Shown in pieces: positions 9,308 to 18,971 of a stretch of 64,000 nt of DNA; position 1 is the first letter of the stretch, and every line of letters starts with the position of its first letter. The stretch lies in contig NC_087062.1 of assembly GCF_963678635.1 (NCBI RefSeq), positions 56,063,970 to 56,127,969 on the forward strand, written 5' to 3'. The position numbers were made by a program, and so were the translations under genes. Under the pieces are notes generated by a model. That model did not search any database and was not told the origin of the DNA. It saw only the letters and a list, made by a program, of their open reading frames with translations. The DNA comes from Symsagittifera roscoffensis (Eukaryota > Xenacoelomorpha > Acoela > Convolutidae).

Positions 9308-10353
9308 GGACCCTGGAGAAACAACACAAGCAATTGACGGTATTGTTTGGAAATGTAGTGATGAAAGCTAGAACAGAAACGGAACTGATAGCCGATTGCC
9401 ATGGAGGAACCGATGTGAATCTAGTGACTGCACTAGGATTCTACAGCATGTTTGGTTTTTTAGAGTCACTATTGAATCTGGAACAGAAGCATGAGGTGGT
9501 CACAGCCATCAGTGTAGAAGTATTCCCAGGAGTTCTGCAGACTGAACAGAAATACATAGGGAAATGGAGGGAAGCAATCGAGACAGAAATGAACATCAGA
9601 CACAGCGAGATTTATTGTAGACCATCAGGAGCACGATATTTGGTGGGTTCAACGTTGGCTCCAATGTGCAAGAGCAGATACCCTGTACATTTTGTGGCTG
9701 TGGACGTGAAGAGTACAAGAATGATCGTGGATCAAGCCTTCTCAGTGCCGAAGTGTGTAAGATTGGCGAGAATGTCCGAGAAATCTTACGAGTTATTATG
9801 TAAGATGTTCTCAGCAGTTCCAGAGAGAACCAAAGAAGAATTGGAGTCAATACTAGGAAAGAAGTTCATGGGATATGTGAGCGGGAACTTCAGTGACTTT
9901 GAGAGACAGAAACAGAGAGGATCAACTGTCACAGATTACAATGCAGTAGATGAGAATGATGAAGTCCACCGAGTGATGATGGAAGTGGAACCATTGCTGG
10001 AGGCTTCGGGAAAACGTAATTGGAGGAGCATCATGTTGACGCATGACGAGTTTCCTTGCCACTGCTTGCTGCAGACCTGGTGGTATCCCAAGCGTAGTAA
10101 TCTGATGTTGATCTGGGACTCTGGAGAGCTGCTCTCCATGGGTTTACCAGATTCATCACAGCCCGTAACGATAGTGATAGTGGGAGTTATGATGGCGATA
10201 CGATGGCTGGAAGCTCATGTGAGAGAAAATAACAGACAGGAGGCACCGACGAGAGAACAGTTGCGGAAGTTAGATGTGCAAAATTCTAAATATTCCGATG
10301 GAAGTGAAGAAGATATGGGCAAGGAAACGATTGATGCCATGGTTCAGAGCTAA
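9304..10353 (+). CDS. C-terminal ORF2 piece of element A (upstream of 32-bp deletion)
   Basis: This matches the C-terminal third of B ORF2 from about 33853 (KTLEKQHKQLTVLFGNVV) to about 34830. Conserved cysteines and aromatic residues (TYCRPSGARYLVG, HDEFPCHCLLQTWWYPKR) suggest a folded domain. The stretch ITIVIVGVMMAIRWL is hydrophobic but too short to call a membrane anchor. A 32-bp deletion near 10274 destroys the register, so the last 25 residues are not native. Confidence 0.6.
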   Translation: MRTLEKQHKQLTVLFGNVVMKARTETELIADCHGGTDVNLVTALGFYSMFGFLESLLNLEQKHEVVTAISVEVFPGVLQTEQKYIGKWREAIETEMNIRHSEIYCRPSGARYLVGSTLAPMCKSRYPVHFVAVDVKSTRMIVDQAFSVPKCVRLARMSEKSYELLCKMFSAVPERTKEELESILGKKFMGYVSGNFSDFERQKQRGSTVTDYNAVDENDEVHRVMMEVEPLLEASGKRNWRSIMLTHDEFPCHCLLQTWWYPKRSNLMLIWDSGELLSMGLPDSSQPVTIVIVGVMMAIRWLEAHVRENNRQEAPTREQLRKLDVQNSKYSDGSEEDMGKETIDAMVQS

Positions 10354-10771
10354 CATGACTGCATGGTTGTACGAGTATGCGAAAAAGCATATGTCGAAGC
10401 ACGGCAGGGTGTACAGTGAATATCAGCTGGACATTGGAGCAGGAGCTTTCAAGCGAGCTCTCGTGACTCATCGGAATGCAGTGACCACCGCTGTGAAAAA
10501 AATTTCCAGGACGAGTGAACGTAGTGGAAAGGAGAAGGCAGAGATGCTGAAAGAAGATTTGGAGAGAAACGTGACGTTGTGTCTCCACAACAGCTTCTGC
10601 AGAAACAGAGAATCTAACGTGGATCCCCTACCTTGCTGCAAACAGAGGGTAGAAGAGCAGAAGTGTTGGAGGACGGCTTCCAGCAGCGTCAGGATAGCTA
10701 ACGACGTGTTGCAAGATACAGAAACTGAGAGTGCAGAGTCAGTATCACAGGAGGAAGAAATGGAACATTGA
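10274..10771 (+). CDS. Terminal ORF2 piece of element A
   Basis: After the 32-bp deletion the original register resumes here. The protein matches the extreme C-terminus of B ORF2: MEVKKIWARKRLMPWF, then a Cys-containing segment (CLHNSFCRNRESNVDPLPC, CKQRVEEQKC) and an acidic tail ending EEEMEH. The cysteine spacing could bind metal, but I cannot assign a known finger. Confidence 0.6.
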   Translation: MCKILNIPMEVKKIWARKRLMPWFRANMTAWLYEYAKKHMSKHGRVYSEYQLDIGAGAFKRALVTHRNAVTTAVKKISRTSERSGKEKAEMLKEDLERNVTLCLHNSFCRNRESNVDPLPCCKQRVEEQKCWRTASSSVRIANDVLQDTETESAESVSQEEEMEH

Positions 10772-11589
10772 CGGATGACCGAAAAACAAGATGAAAAAAG
10801 AGATGAAATTAGAAGAATTTAGAAGTTTTAGAACTTCTAAACGACGAAAAAAGAAGGAAACAAAGGAGTGATGAAGAAAAGTTAAAACTCAGAATTGTTT
10901 ATGTGTGTGAAAAACTCAAGTGAGAAACCAAGCAACCAAGTTGTAATTGAAAACTGAAACATTAAGTTGAGTTTTGAAATTGTTGCATTTATAAATTTGC
11001 ATTTTGATTTTAGTTGAAGTGGCTTTAGAGACACTCACTTACTATTTATTTAGAAAGGCTTAAGTGAAGGAGTATATTTAAATATTCCAGCCTGCATGAC
11101 TGTTTTTAACCAGCTAGGAGAACTGATCACTTTGTGGTGACATGGAAGGCTTGAGTAATCTCTCGAAGAGGGAGATTGTTTCATTGTTCTTTCTAACCAC
11201 AGAGTTTCTTAGTTTTAATATTCAGGACAATAACAAGCAGGATTTCCGAAGGGAAAAGCGTAGTAGGATAATTTTAGCTTGTTGGTTGGCAGGACTGTCC
11301 TGCAAGCCAACACCTTTTAAATCTAAGAGAAAAAATTTTAATCGGGACATTGACATTGTAAGTCAGAAAATATGTTTTATCTTAAGTCATATCCTCAATG
11401 TGCAGATTAATGAGAGAATTTGAAGGCTATAGTAATGTAGTATGATGCCATTTATATTCTGCCGTGAGTCGATGTGACGTGGATAAAAGTAATTTCGTGC
11501 ATTTTGTAAATTCTGTTAGATGACACTGTAACCATTTTACGAACATTGCGTGATTCAATGAGGACATTGACCGGACTTTCCGGGGAGTA
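10772..11589 (+). other. 3' untranslated region of element A
   Basis: This is non-coding sequence from the ORF2 stop to the 3' LTR. It is collinear with B 35359-36177. Two inverted repeats are kept in both elements: TTTAGAAG with CTTCTAAA at about 10817-10840, and a longer one at 11281-11311 built around GCAGGACTGTCCTGC. The segment ends in TTTCCGGGGAGTA directly before the LTR, the position of the polypurine tract. Confidence 0.6.
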
Positions 11590-12508
11590 TGTGACATTCG
11601 ACCAGAATGTGAAAAATGCAATCTCTGCAGAATCCGAATTTTTAGCAGCGAGCCTTCCGGATTGGTGATTATTGAGAATTAAGAACGTTATTGGAACGAT
11701 TGACCAAACGGTGAGGGCTAAAATATTCTGGTATTTTAAAATTTCAAAAATTCGAATTATGACGTCATATTTCTGAGAAACGTCAGAAACGGCCATTTTG
11801 GCTCAGACAAGAAAGAAAAACAGAACAACATTAGCTGCGCTAACAACAACTACGAAATCGAGATTGTAAAACGACAACGAGTTACAGAGTAACAGAGAAC
11901 ACTCCGAGTTGCAACTATTGTGCCGCTACAATAGTTGCAAGGCCGTTGCGAACAACGGTGAAGGGTGAAAGACGGCCTTCCGGATTAAGAAGAAATCAGG
12001 ATTAACAAGCTTGATCCAGCGGATTCATCAATCCGGAAGGGTAAAGGAACTGAAACTTTTATCCTGTTACATAAACTTTTAGCTTCCTGTCATGTCCTGA
12101 CTTGAATTTAATTAACATCTAGATTCATTTTGATAAGGATGAGAAGCTAGGAGTTGGGGGAAAGGGTTGATCCATCTTCGATGGAGATGATGATTTTTAT
12201 CTACTGAACAAAAACAATAGTAATATAATAAGTAGTAGCCCTGTTTTTAGGAGTGACCTCGTGGTCTGGGGATACTGAGACCCAGCCATGAGCTCACTAT
12301 TTCTGCATGTAATCTAGTTAATTTGAGTGTTTTGACCGAAGCCGAAAGCAGTAACGTTTTTGTCGACCCGATGTTAGAAAGACCACCGAAAAATACTGGC
12401 TTGGCAGAGACGGTGAAAAGCATGCAAAGCTCTGTTTAGACGTTAGCCAGTCGTCTTAAGACTTAGTTTTGTCTTCCGTCGATATGTATTTTCCGGGCGA
12501 ATGTTACA
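11590..12508 (+). repeat. 3' LTR of element A
   Basis: This 919-bp LTR starts TGTGACATTCG and ends CGAATGTTACA, so its ends form an inverted repeat of the TG...CA type. It aligns along its full length with the LTRs at 12968 and 36178 but differs at many positions. Its conserved hairpins are at 11909-11940, about 11943-11958, about 11970-12037 and 12253-12297. The base after the end (AGGCTTCG) belongs to the flank. Confidence 0.95.
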
Positions 12509-12967
12509 AGGCTTCGTTTTTCTCGTATCTTCTTTGACTGGTTTTCGTCTTGTAATCTAATTGTTGTGTTTTTTGTCTGATTTTTGTCAAATTGGCCATT
12601 TTTCGCATATCTCAGAAAAGTTCATGCTCAAATTGAAATTTCAAAACTCCAAAAATCTAGAAAATTCTGAGCGTCCTTTTCATCACAAATTCACTGCTAA
12701 CGCCTTTAACGTTCGTTTTTACGTGCTTCGGCGGGTTCGACTGTACCAATCCGGGGGAATGGCACACTCGCTCGATAATAGAATGCCATGGTTATAAACA
12801 AGCTCTGGTTCAACTGGAGTAATTTCGAAGCTGCTATCATCTCATATTTTTTGATTGTATCCTGTTTTGTAAATTATTGCAAAACTATGATTTCCTTATT
12901 TTCGATTATATATCTCTTGCCTCAAATAGACCTGGAAACAGATCAAACCTGAAACTTCTGGTTAATG
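12509..12967. other. Spacer between elements A and B
   Basis: This is 459 bp of AT-rich DNA between the 3' LTR of A and the 5' LTR of B. It has no convincing reading frame. It is not part of either LTR, so the two elements are separate insertions and not one element sharing an LTR. I see nothing else in it. Confidence 0.6.
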
Positions 12968-13285
12968 TGTGACATTCGACCAGAATGGCCAAAATGCAAT
13001 TTATGCAGGATTCGAATTTTGAGCAGTAAGCCTTCCGAGTTGATGATTTCGAAGGATTAGCGACGTTATTGGAACGTTTAGCCAAACGGTGAGGGCTAGA
13101 ATATTCTAGTATTTTAAATTTTCAAAAATTCGAATGATGACGTCACATTTCTGAGAAATGCTGAAACGGCCATTTTAACAAAAAGCGAGTGAAAAACAGA
13201 ACAACTTTTATCTGCGATTGCGAACAGTACGAAAATCGAGATTGGAGAACGACAACGAACTACAGAATAGCAGAGAACGTTCCGA

Positions 13286-13418
13286 GTTGCAACTATTGTG
13301 CTGCTACAATAGTTGCAAGGCCGTTGCCAACAACGGTGAAGGGTGAGAACCAGCCTTCCGGATTAGCAAGAAATCAAGAGTAAGGAGCTTGATTCAGCGG
13401 ATTCAAGAATCCGGAAGG
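13286..13418 (+). ncRNA. Cluster of three hairpins in the LTR
   Basis: Three inverted repeats follow one another. The first pairs TTGCAACTATTGT (13287-13299) with ACAATAGTTGCAA (13306-13318), a perfect 13-bp stem with a 6-base loop. The second pairs CCGTTG with CAACGG (13321-13336). The third pairs CCTTCCGGATT (13354-13364) with AATCCGGAAGG (13408-13418). All three are kept in the diverged LTR of element A and in the 3' LTR. If transcribed they would form a structured RNA block in every element transcript. The function is not known. Confidence 0.6.
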
Positions 13419-13630
13419 GTCTCGGGACGGAAACTTTTATTAACTCACATAAACTTTTAGCATCCTGTCATGTCCTGACTTGAATTTAACTGATATTTTG
13501 ATTAGTTTTGACAAGGATGAGGTGCTAGGAGTTGGGGGAAAGGGTTGATCCATCTTCGATGGAGATGATGATTTTTATCTACTGAACAAAAACAATAGTA
13601 ATATGATAAGTAGTAGCCCTGTTTTTAGGA

Positions 13631-13675
13631 GTGACCTCGTGGTCTGGGGATACTGAGACCCAGCCATGAGCTCAC
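13631..13675 (+). ncRNA. Long conserved LTR stem-loop
   Basis: GTGA, CTCGTGG and CTGGG on the left side pair with CCCAG, CCATGAG and TCAC on the right. This gives about 16 pairs, one of them a G-U wobble, with one 1x1 mismatch and one bulge around a loop of about ten bases. The 45-bp segment appears identical in all three LTRs (12253-12297, 13631-13675, 36841-36885), although the A LTR differs from the B LTRs elsewhere. Confidence 0.55.
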
Positions 13676-13899
13676 TATTTTTGCATGTAATTCAGTTAAT
13701 TTGAGCGTTCTGGTCGAAGCCGGAGAGCAGTAACGTTTTTGTCGACCCGATGTAAGAAAGACCACCGAAAAGTACTGGCTTGGTAGAGACGGTGAAAAAC
13801 ATGCAAAGCTCTGTTTAGACGCTAGCCAGTCGTCTTAAGACTTAGTTTTGTTATCCGTCGATATGTATCTTCCGGGCGAATGTTACATGTATGTTTTTA

Positions 13900-13914
13900 T
13901 GGCGCTCCTGGGTG
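13900..13914 (+). promoter_or_regulatory. Candidate primer binding site
   Basis: TGGCGCTCCTGGGTG starts 12 bases after the end of the 5' LTR. It begins with TGG, the complement of a tRNA CCA end. Its complement reads as a 7-base acceptor strand followed by CACCC, which suits the 3' side of a T-stem. I cannot name the tRNA. The distance from the LTR is larger than the usual few bases, so this is tentative. Confidence 0.35.
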
Positions 13915-14444
13915 TTATTCTTTTTAACATCATGACCGGCAGAACCGTTAACGAGCACTCCGCGCCGAGCGGATGCTCACATTAACGCCCTTAATAGGCC
14001 TAAACCGCCGGGGCGGAAGGGTAGTTCGGAACGCGGAGGCCTTCCGGATTGCCGTGAATAGTTTTTTAACCTAGTTAAGACCGAAAATTCACGAACCAGG
14101 AAGGGTGGGGGGATCGGCCGTCCCCTCGTCCCCTGAGTGGTTGGTGACCAAAAACACTTAAAGATATAAGTAAAACCAAACAAAAAGTAGTATAGTACCC
14201 AAGAAAAACAAAAAACATAAGAAATAACCGAAAAAACCAAAAACAGTAAAAAAGTAAAAAATCAGTAGAAATCATCCCCCCAGACAAGATGTGATTCAAC
14301 CCCCCCGTTTGTTGTTGATAGATATATTGTTGTTACAGGCATTTATATCAGTCAGGATCGTTACGATCAATTTTGAGGCCCGTTTGTGAGGCTTGTACTG
14401 TAGGGTTATTTGAGCATTTAAGCACGTTAATGATAAATTGCGCT

Positions 14445-16133
14445 CAATCCGGAGGGGTCAGCTGATTTGCGCTCAATTCGGAAGGCTCTTGGGTGAAGAC
14501 CGATCCGGCAAGCAGTACAAGGAGCAACAAGAAGGGGCTCAACGACAACAACAATCGACTGTTGGGTATCGTTAACAAGTTTTGTATCCCTTTTGGTACA
14601 AAAAGTAAGATAGTAATCTGTGGGGGGCTCGACAGTGCTGCACTGTAGTGACCCTTCACCGAACTGCGAATATCCGAGTTAAGCACCTTAATTCGGATAT
14701 TAAACAGACCCGGAGGGGTATAGTATTACTAATATTATTACTTATATAGCCTATATTAATAGTCTTATATCGATTTTCAGTCAAAAACAACGAAAACAGA
14801 CCGGTTTTTAGGATCAAAATTGCGATATTTTGATCCCCCCACAAGTCGCGATTTTTGAGATATCGATATTTTTTGAAACGGAAAAAAGCGCTAAGTTAGT
14901 GTGTTACATCGTAACTGCGCTACCATAATAGGTAGAACCGGTTAAGTTAAGTTCGAAGGTGGTTGGAACTATTTTGGTACCGAAAACTGAAATTTCGTGA
15001 TTTTTGAGAAAACGGAACACTAAAAATTGGACAGTAAAAATAGTTGTTCGGACAACGTCCACTAGTGAGTCTACAAGTTTTAAAACCCGCTACCCGAAAG
15101 CCTTCCGGGTTGCAGAGAAATCGAACATAACGTGTTTGATTTGGTGGATTCATCAATCCGGAGGGGTCCAGGTAGCATAGTTTTTCGCAAATTTTTTCTA
15201 CAAAAGCGTTTTAGATCGGGTCTTTTGCATTGAACTAGAAGAATATAGGCCTTGTGAGCTCAGATCAATAATTTTTAGGTCGAAAGGACCAGATTTGGGG
15301 AAAAAGTTAGGCGGAACCTATAAGAGAGAAAATTTTTGAATTTGGAAAAAAGACGTTTTGGTTAATAACTTTGGAACTACAGAGCATATCGAGTCCATCT
15401 TGGTACCATTAGATCAGAAATTAGCTGAACTTACTAGTAGGAAAGAGAATTACTCGAAAAAGCGAGCGAGAAAATTTTTTGAGATTGTTTTTAGCAAATT
15501 ACACAAATCCGGAGGGGTACACCCTTCACGTTTTATAAATTTTTCTGAAAAACCCTTATACCCCTACCAAAAGTTGATAGCGATTGAACTAAGTAACTTA
15601 GGACAGTTCTAGACAAAAAGGGAAGGCTGAAGGCACAAGACAACCATAATAGAGTCGAAATTAGGCAAGTGATAAGACCCTTCACCGTTAGTGTGAATTG
15701 TCAAATAAGTGCCTTAACTTCAATCCGGAGGGGTCTAGGAAAGGACCCTATACCCTTCCCAGTTAATTCAAACAGCATAAAAGCAACGCAGAACGAATTC
15801 GGAGGGGTATAAGCTGAAATTAAGAAAACTACAAAAAGCTACTTTGACAGAGCTAAGGGCTCCCAATCCGGAGGGGTCGAAATTTTTCAAAGTCAGAGGG
15901 GTCCGAATCCGGAGGGGTCTCTCTTCCACAAAACCGGAGGGGTCCGAATCCGGAAGGGTCTTATAGTTGCTAATTCGGAGGGGTTCGAATCCGGAAGGGT
16001 CTTATAGTTGCTAATTCGGAGGGGTTCAAATCCGGAGGGGTCTACTATTAACTAACTCGGAGGGGTGCCAATCCGGAGGGGTCCAAATTCTGACAGTCCG
16101 GAAGGGTCCTATTTGTACCAATCCGGAGGGGTA
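14445..16133 (+). repeat. Array of TCCGGAGGGGTC-type motifs in the leader
   Basis: I count about 18 copies of a motif close to AATCCGGARGGGTC, all on the plus strand. Positions are near 14445, 14708, 15155, 15506, 15722, 15797, 15865, 15906, 15931, 15947, 15972, 15988, 16013, 16029, 16054, 16070, 16096 and 16120. About 13 of them fall within 340 bp. One 41-bp block (15947 and 15988) is directly duplicated. Many copies contain the palindrome TCCGGA. The same motif forms the right arm of the third hairpin in the LTR. Confidence 0.8.
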
Positions 16134-16910
16134 TTATTTTATTAAGGACTTAGGTAAACGAAAGAAAGACTAAAAAGCGAGAGGTATTAGGTTATTAATA
16201 AACAGGCTAGGTATCAGTGACTGCACTGGTAACTTGCCTCTCAAAAAGAACCAGACTAATACAAAACAGGTCCGAACTCGGATATTCGCGACACTAAGTC
16301 TAAATTAAAAAGAGCGTGACTCATTGGTGTGGATTGAAACATAATACGTTTTTGGGAAAAGTGACTGCCCTGAGGATTTTAGTAGGTCTAGCTCGGGCAG
16401 TCCGAAGGCAGATAGGTAACACAGTACTCGGTGGGTGCAATAGACGCCCACTTGAGAAAATTACTGCCTTCAAAGTTTTGTCTGTTTGGTGCAGCACCAA
16501 GCAGGGAAAGCTTTTTCTTTAAAAGGCAGGTTCGACTATTGTACTGCGACCGACTAAGAGTACAAGACACATACGTTTTTTTTATATATACATTCATATT
16601 GTGTCAAAATATATTTTTTGTTTTTGATTTTAAATCAACGTAAACTGTGCTTGATTGGGTAGTGAATACACTATCTTTTAAATTGACTGATAACATCATA
16701 TTGTGCTAGTTTCCAGATCTTTGGACCGGTAATCGGTTAGGGTGAATAAATTTTATACAAACTGTACTCTGACAACATACAGGGATTCGTGGTCACTATT
16801 TAATAGAATCTGGTGAAATTTATTGTGTTGTGTCATTATTGTTGTTAATAAAACTATTAGGTCTCTAGCAATTGAGTCAAGAGTAGGCATAGGAAAGTGA
16901 CAAATAAAGA

Positions 16911-18971
16911 ATGAGTTTAAACAAGTCAAGGATACCAAAACGAGGTAATAGCTCTAGGAAATTCATACCTGAAAAGCAAAGAAAAACGATGACCGATCCT
17001 TTTGTGGATTGGATCAAGCGATCCCGGTCCGATAAAGAGGAGACGGTTTCAGGCAGAATGGTTGAAAAGAGAAGTCAGAAGACCTCAGAAGAGCGAAGAG
17101 AACTGTTAGAAGTGGAGGTCAATACGGACCATACCATGAACGACAACCAGGGAGTAAATGGACTGGAAGGGAGAGGCAGAAGGCTGGCGAGTGAATCTAC
17201 CCCGGTAGAACAAGGCCACGATTTTGCCACTTCCACCGGGACATTGAATCGAGAGGAGATGTCGGAACTGTCCGACATCTCAACTGAAGTAACGGCAACT
17301 AGAAGATCTCCGACAGACAACACTATGATGGCAAGCGGAACTGGAAAACAAACAACCTCATCATCGTTCTCAGAAAGAATGAAGAATACCTTCGGAAACA
17401 TCTTTCCATTCAGCATGGGAGGAGGAGCAGGAAACGATGGTGAGTCCCAGGAGGATGAGGAAGATGAAGAAGAGCAAGAGGACTTTGGATCTCAAGTCAG
17501 CCTCAATAGTTCGATCCAGGAGAGTGAGGCTCACGTCGGAAGAGAGACTGGAACCAAGGACAAATTTGGTGTGGTCACAACGATAAGCAAAGAGGCGAAC
17601 ACACCGGGCCAGTCAAAGGACTTCGCGATTAGGACAAGTTCGGAGCCACAACCTGAAGAGAGTAGAACCAGAGGGCTCGGCAATGCGTTAATGGATCCTG
17701 AAATAAATAATGAAAAGACGTTGAAGCAGAGAGTCAAGACCCGGATCTCGACAAGCACGAAGTTACCTGGGACCGACAGGGTTACACCGCCACTAGTGAA
17801 GCCACTCGTGGATAACGGGGCAGCACTAGAGGAAGCCTTGAACAACATAGTGGGCAGTTTAGGAGAACAAAATGAACAGATGTCGATAAGGATGAGTGAA
17901 CTAGAAAGAGCAGTCCACATTGAAAGAGAAAGTCTGCGGGAAGAAATAAACCGCAACAGACAAGAATTTGGCAGAAGCGAAAAACGCTTGAAAGAAAGAA
18001 CGGACGAACATATGACGAGGAACTTGTCGCGAATGACAAGAGAGGCGGAACAGAGGGAGTTACGCTTAAGAGCCGACATGGAGAAGTTAAGAATTCAGCA
18101 AGAGCAGTCTCTTGGGTCTCTTGACATAAAGATAGACGCGATGATGGAGACGCGAACGCAGGCTATCATGGATAGGTTGGACGGGCTACTAAGCAGCAAG
18201 AGTGGACCAAAAGAAGGAGAGCCGAACTCGGGAGGTCCCAGCAGGGAACCGAGGGTGAACTTCAATGAACATCAAAGGAGGAAGACGTATGGATCCACTA
18301 GAGGCAGGGGCAGTTCATCAGGCTATGCCACAAGGGGTAATACAGCATGGGGCCCGAACAGTAGAGCGAGTTCAACGGGGAACAGACAAACCTCGAACGA
18401 ACGACCAACGCAAAGCACACATGCGACTGGGAGAAGCGATTCTGGCAACATGGGGCATACAAGCCCGAGGAGGAGTCACATGGGCCAAGCGGGAAACGCT
18501 CATGGTGATTCGGATTGCAGGGATGCACCGCACACAGAGCCCTCGACAAGGTGTGAGGACACTCAAGCGGGACACTCAAGGGATGCTACGGCAATGGCCA
18601 CAGCATTTGAACCCCTGAACAGGTCTTTGGAGACATTCCTGACGCGGTTATCTAGAACCAATGAACGCAGTGAAAAGTCCAGAAGAGTCTTTAAGAAGCC
18701 AAGATGCTACAAGGACGAATCTGATGGCTGTATTGATACCTGGATAGAGGTAATGAAGCTGCATTTCGAGGAAGAGGACTTGTCGGAGAGACAGGAATGC
18801 AGCGCGCTCACCAGCAACTTAGAAGGGACAGCCCTGAACTGTGTCATGGCCAAGAAACAGTATCAACGTGACACTGCAGAGAAAATCTTCGAAATCTTGT
18901 TAAACCGTTTCGGATCAGGGGTGCAGGGGCACCAGGCGATGATGCGCTTCGAGAAACGGAGGCAACGATAA
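16911..18971 (+). CDS. Gag polyprotein of element B, N-terminal part up to an in-frame TAA
   Basis: The frame starts at the ATG in AAGAATGAGTTTAAAC and encodes 686 residues. The first 290 are charged and disordered, with several phosphorylation-like Ser/Thr-rich stretches. A long coiled coil follows (about residues 300-430, EALNNIVGSLGEQNEQM and REEINRNRQEFGRSEKRLK). Next is an Arg/Gly/Ser-rich RNA-binding-like region (RGRGSSSGYATRG). The last 110 residues begin the retrotransposon Gag capsid domain (DTWIEVMKLHFEEEDLSERQ, SNLEGTALNC, EILLNRFGSG). The TAA at 18969-18971 cuts that capsid domain in two, and the same frame continues beyond it. Gag would coat genomic RNA in a virus-like particle in the cytoplasm. 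Confidence 0.85.
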   Translation: MSLNKSRIPKRGNSSRKFIPEKQRKTMTDPFVDWIKRSRSDKEETVSGRMVEKRSQKTSEERRELLEVEVNTDHTMNDNQGVNGLEGRGRRLASESTPVEQGHDFATSTGTLNREEMSELSDISTEVTATRRSPTDNTMMASGTGKQTTSSSFSERMKNTFGNIFPFSMGGGAGNDGESQEDEEDEEEQEDFGSQVSLNSSIQESEAHVGRETGTKDKFGVVTTISKEANTPGQSKDFAIRTSSEPQPEESRTRGLGNALMDPEINNEKTLKQRVKTRISTSTKLPGTDRVTPPLVKPLVDNGAALEEALNNIVGSLGEQNEQMSIRMSELERAVHIERESLREEINRNRQEFGRSEKRLKERTDEHMTRNLSRMTREAEQRELRLRADMEKLRIQQEQSLGSLDIKIDAMMETRTQAIMDRLDGLLSSKSGPKEGEPNSGGPSREPRVNFNEHQRRKTYGSTRGRGSSSGYATRGNTAWGPNSRASSTGNRQTSNERPTQSTHATGRSDSGNMGHTSPRRSHMGQAGNAHGDSDCRDAPHTEPSTRCEDTQAGHSRDATAMATAFEPLNRSLETFLTRLSRTNERSEKSRRVFKKPRCYKDESDGCIDTWIEVMKLHFEEEDLSERQECSALTSNLEGTALNCVMAKKQYQRDTAEKIFEILLNRFGSGVQGHQAMMRFEKRRQR

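Larger units (their letters stand above)
1850..10771 (+). pseudogene. Broken giant ORF2 of element A
   Basis: This is the second long frame of the retrotransposon, starting at the ATG before DNFNLDELMDLAEAY. Read against B it has these lesions: a 2-bp loss near 2028; a TGA at 5136-5138; a TAA at 5514-5516; loss of about 160 bp near 6792; a TGA at 7092-7094; a 2-bp loss near 7886; a jump back at 8151 that repeats the segment starting at 6577; a skip of about 1.56 kb near 9290; and a 32-bp loss near 10274. Several stops look like single-base changes of Arg or Glu codons. The intact ancestor would be close to 3,000 residues. ORF2 sits where env lies in retroviruses, but I see no signal peptide, cleavage site or convincing membrane anchor, so I do not call it Env. 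Confidence 0.85.
1..12508 (+). mobile_element. Element A: 3' part of a giant Ty3/gypsy LTR retrotransposon
   Basis: From position 1 this stretch aligns by eye with element B from about 24995 onward, in the same order: end of pol with a macro domain, intergenic gap, ORF2, 3' UTR and LTR. The 5' LTR, gag and most of pol lie outside the window. Compared with B it carries nonsense changes, small frameshifting indels, a 32-bp deletion near 10274, an internal direct duplication and a deletion of about 1.5 kb, so ORF2 cannot be expressed. Its LTR differs from the B LTRs at many positions, which suggests a different lineage or an older insertion. Only element A keeps the whole SGNH domain. Confidence 0.9.
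12968..13887 (+). repeat. 5' LTR of element B
   Basis: This 920-bp LTR begins TGTGACATTCG and ends CGAATGTTACA. By eye it differs from the 3' LTR at 36178-37097 at one position only (A at 13796, G at 37006), which indicates a recent insertion or recent gene conversion. It should contain the promoter and the R region, but I could not place a TATA box or AATAAA signal with confidence. Several strong inverted repeats lie inside and are listed separately. Confidence 0.95.
13888..16910 (+). other. 3-kb leader of element B between the 5' LTR and gag
   Basis: This stretch is unusually long for a Ty3/gypsy leader. I see no convincing gene. An 84-codon frame at 15358-15612 resembles nothing I know. 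The leader carries scattered copies of a motif close to AATCCGGAGGGGTC, densely packed from 15797 to 16133. It also has inverted repeats, such as GAATATCCGA with TCGGATATT (14666-14700) and GTGGG with CCCAC (about 16430-16450). An A-rich tract lies at 14155-14260. The gag start at 16911 lies far from the LTR, so simple scanning from the cap would meet many upstream ATGs. Confidence 0.65.

Noticed and set aside
12509-12700. Spacer as an inverted, decayed LTR fragment
   Set aside because: A stretch with TTGTCTGA, GGCCATTTTT and TCTCAGAAA loosely resembles the reverse complement of the LTR start, but the match is too weak to support.
12508-12968. A and B as one element sharing a middle LTR
   Set aside because: The LTRs at 11590 and 12968 are separated by 459 bp of unrelated DNA and differ at many positions, so these are two insertions.
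15358-15612. 84-codon leader frame as an accessory gene
   Set aside because: It resembles no family I know, includes a copy of the leader motif inside, and has no second copy to test conservation.
14445-16133. Leader motif array as a CRISPR array
   Set aside because: Motif is only about 14 bp, spacing is irregular, and the context is a eukaryotic retrotransposon.
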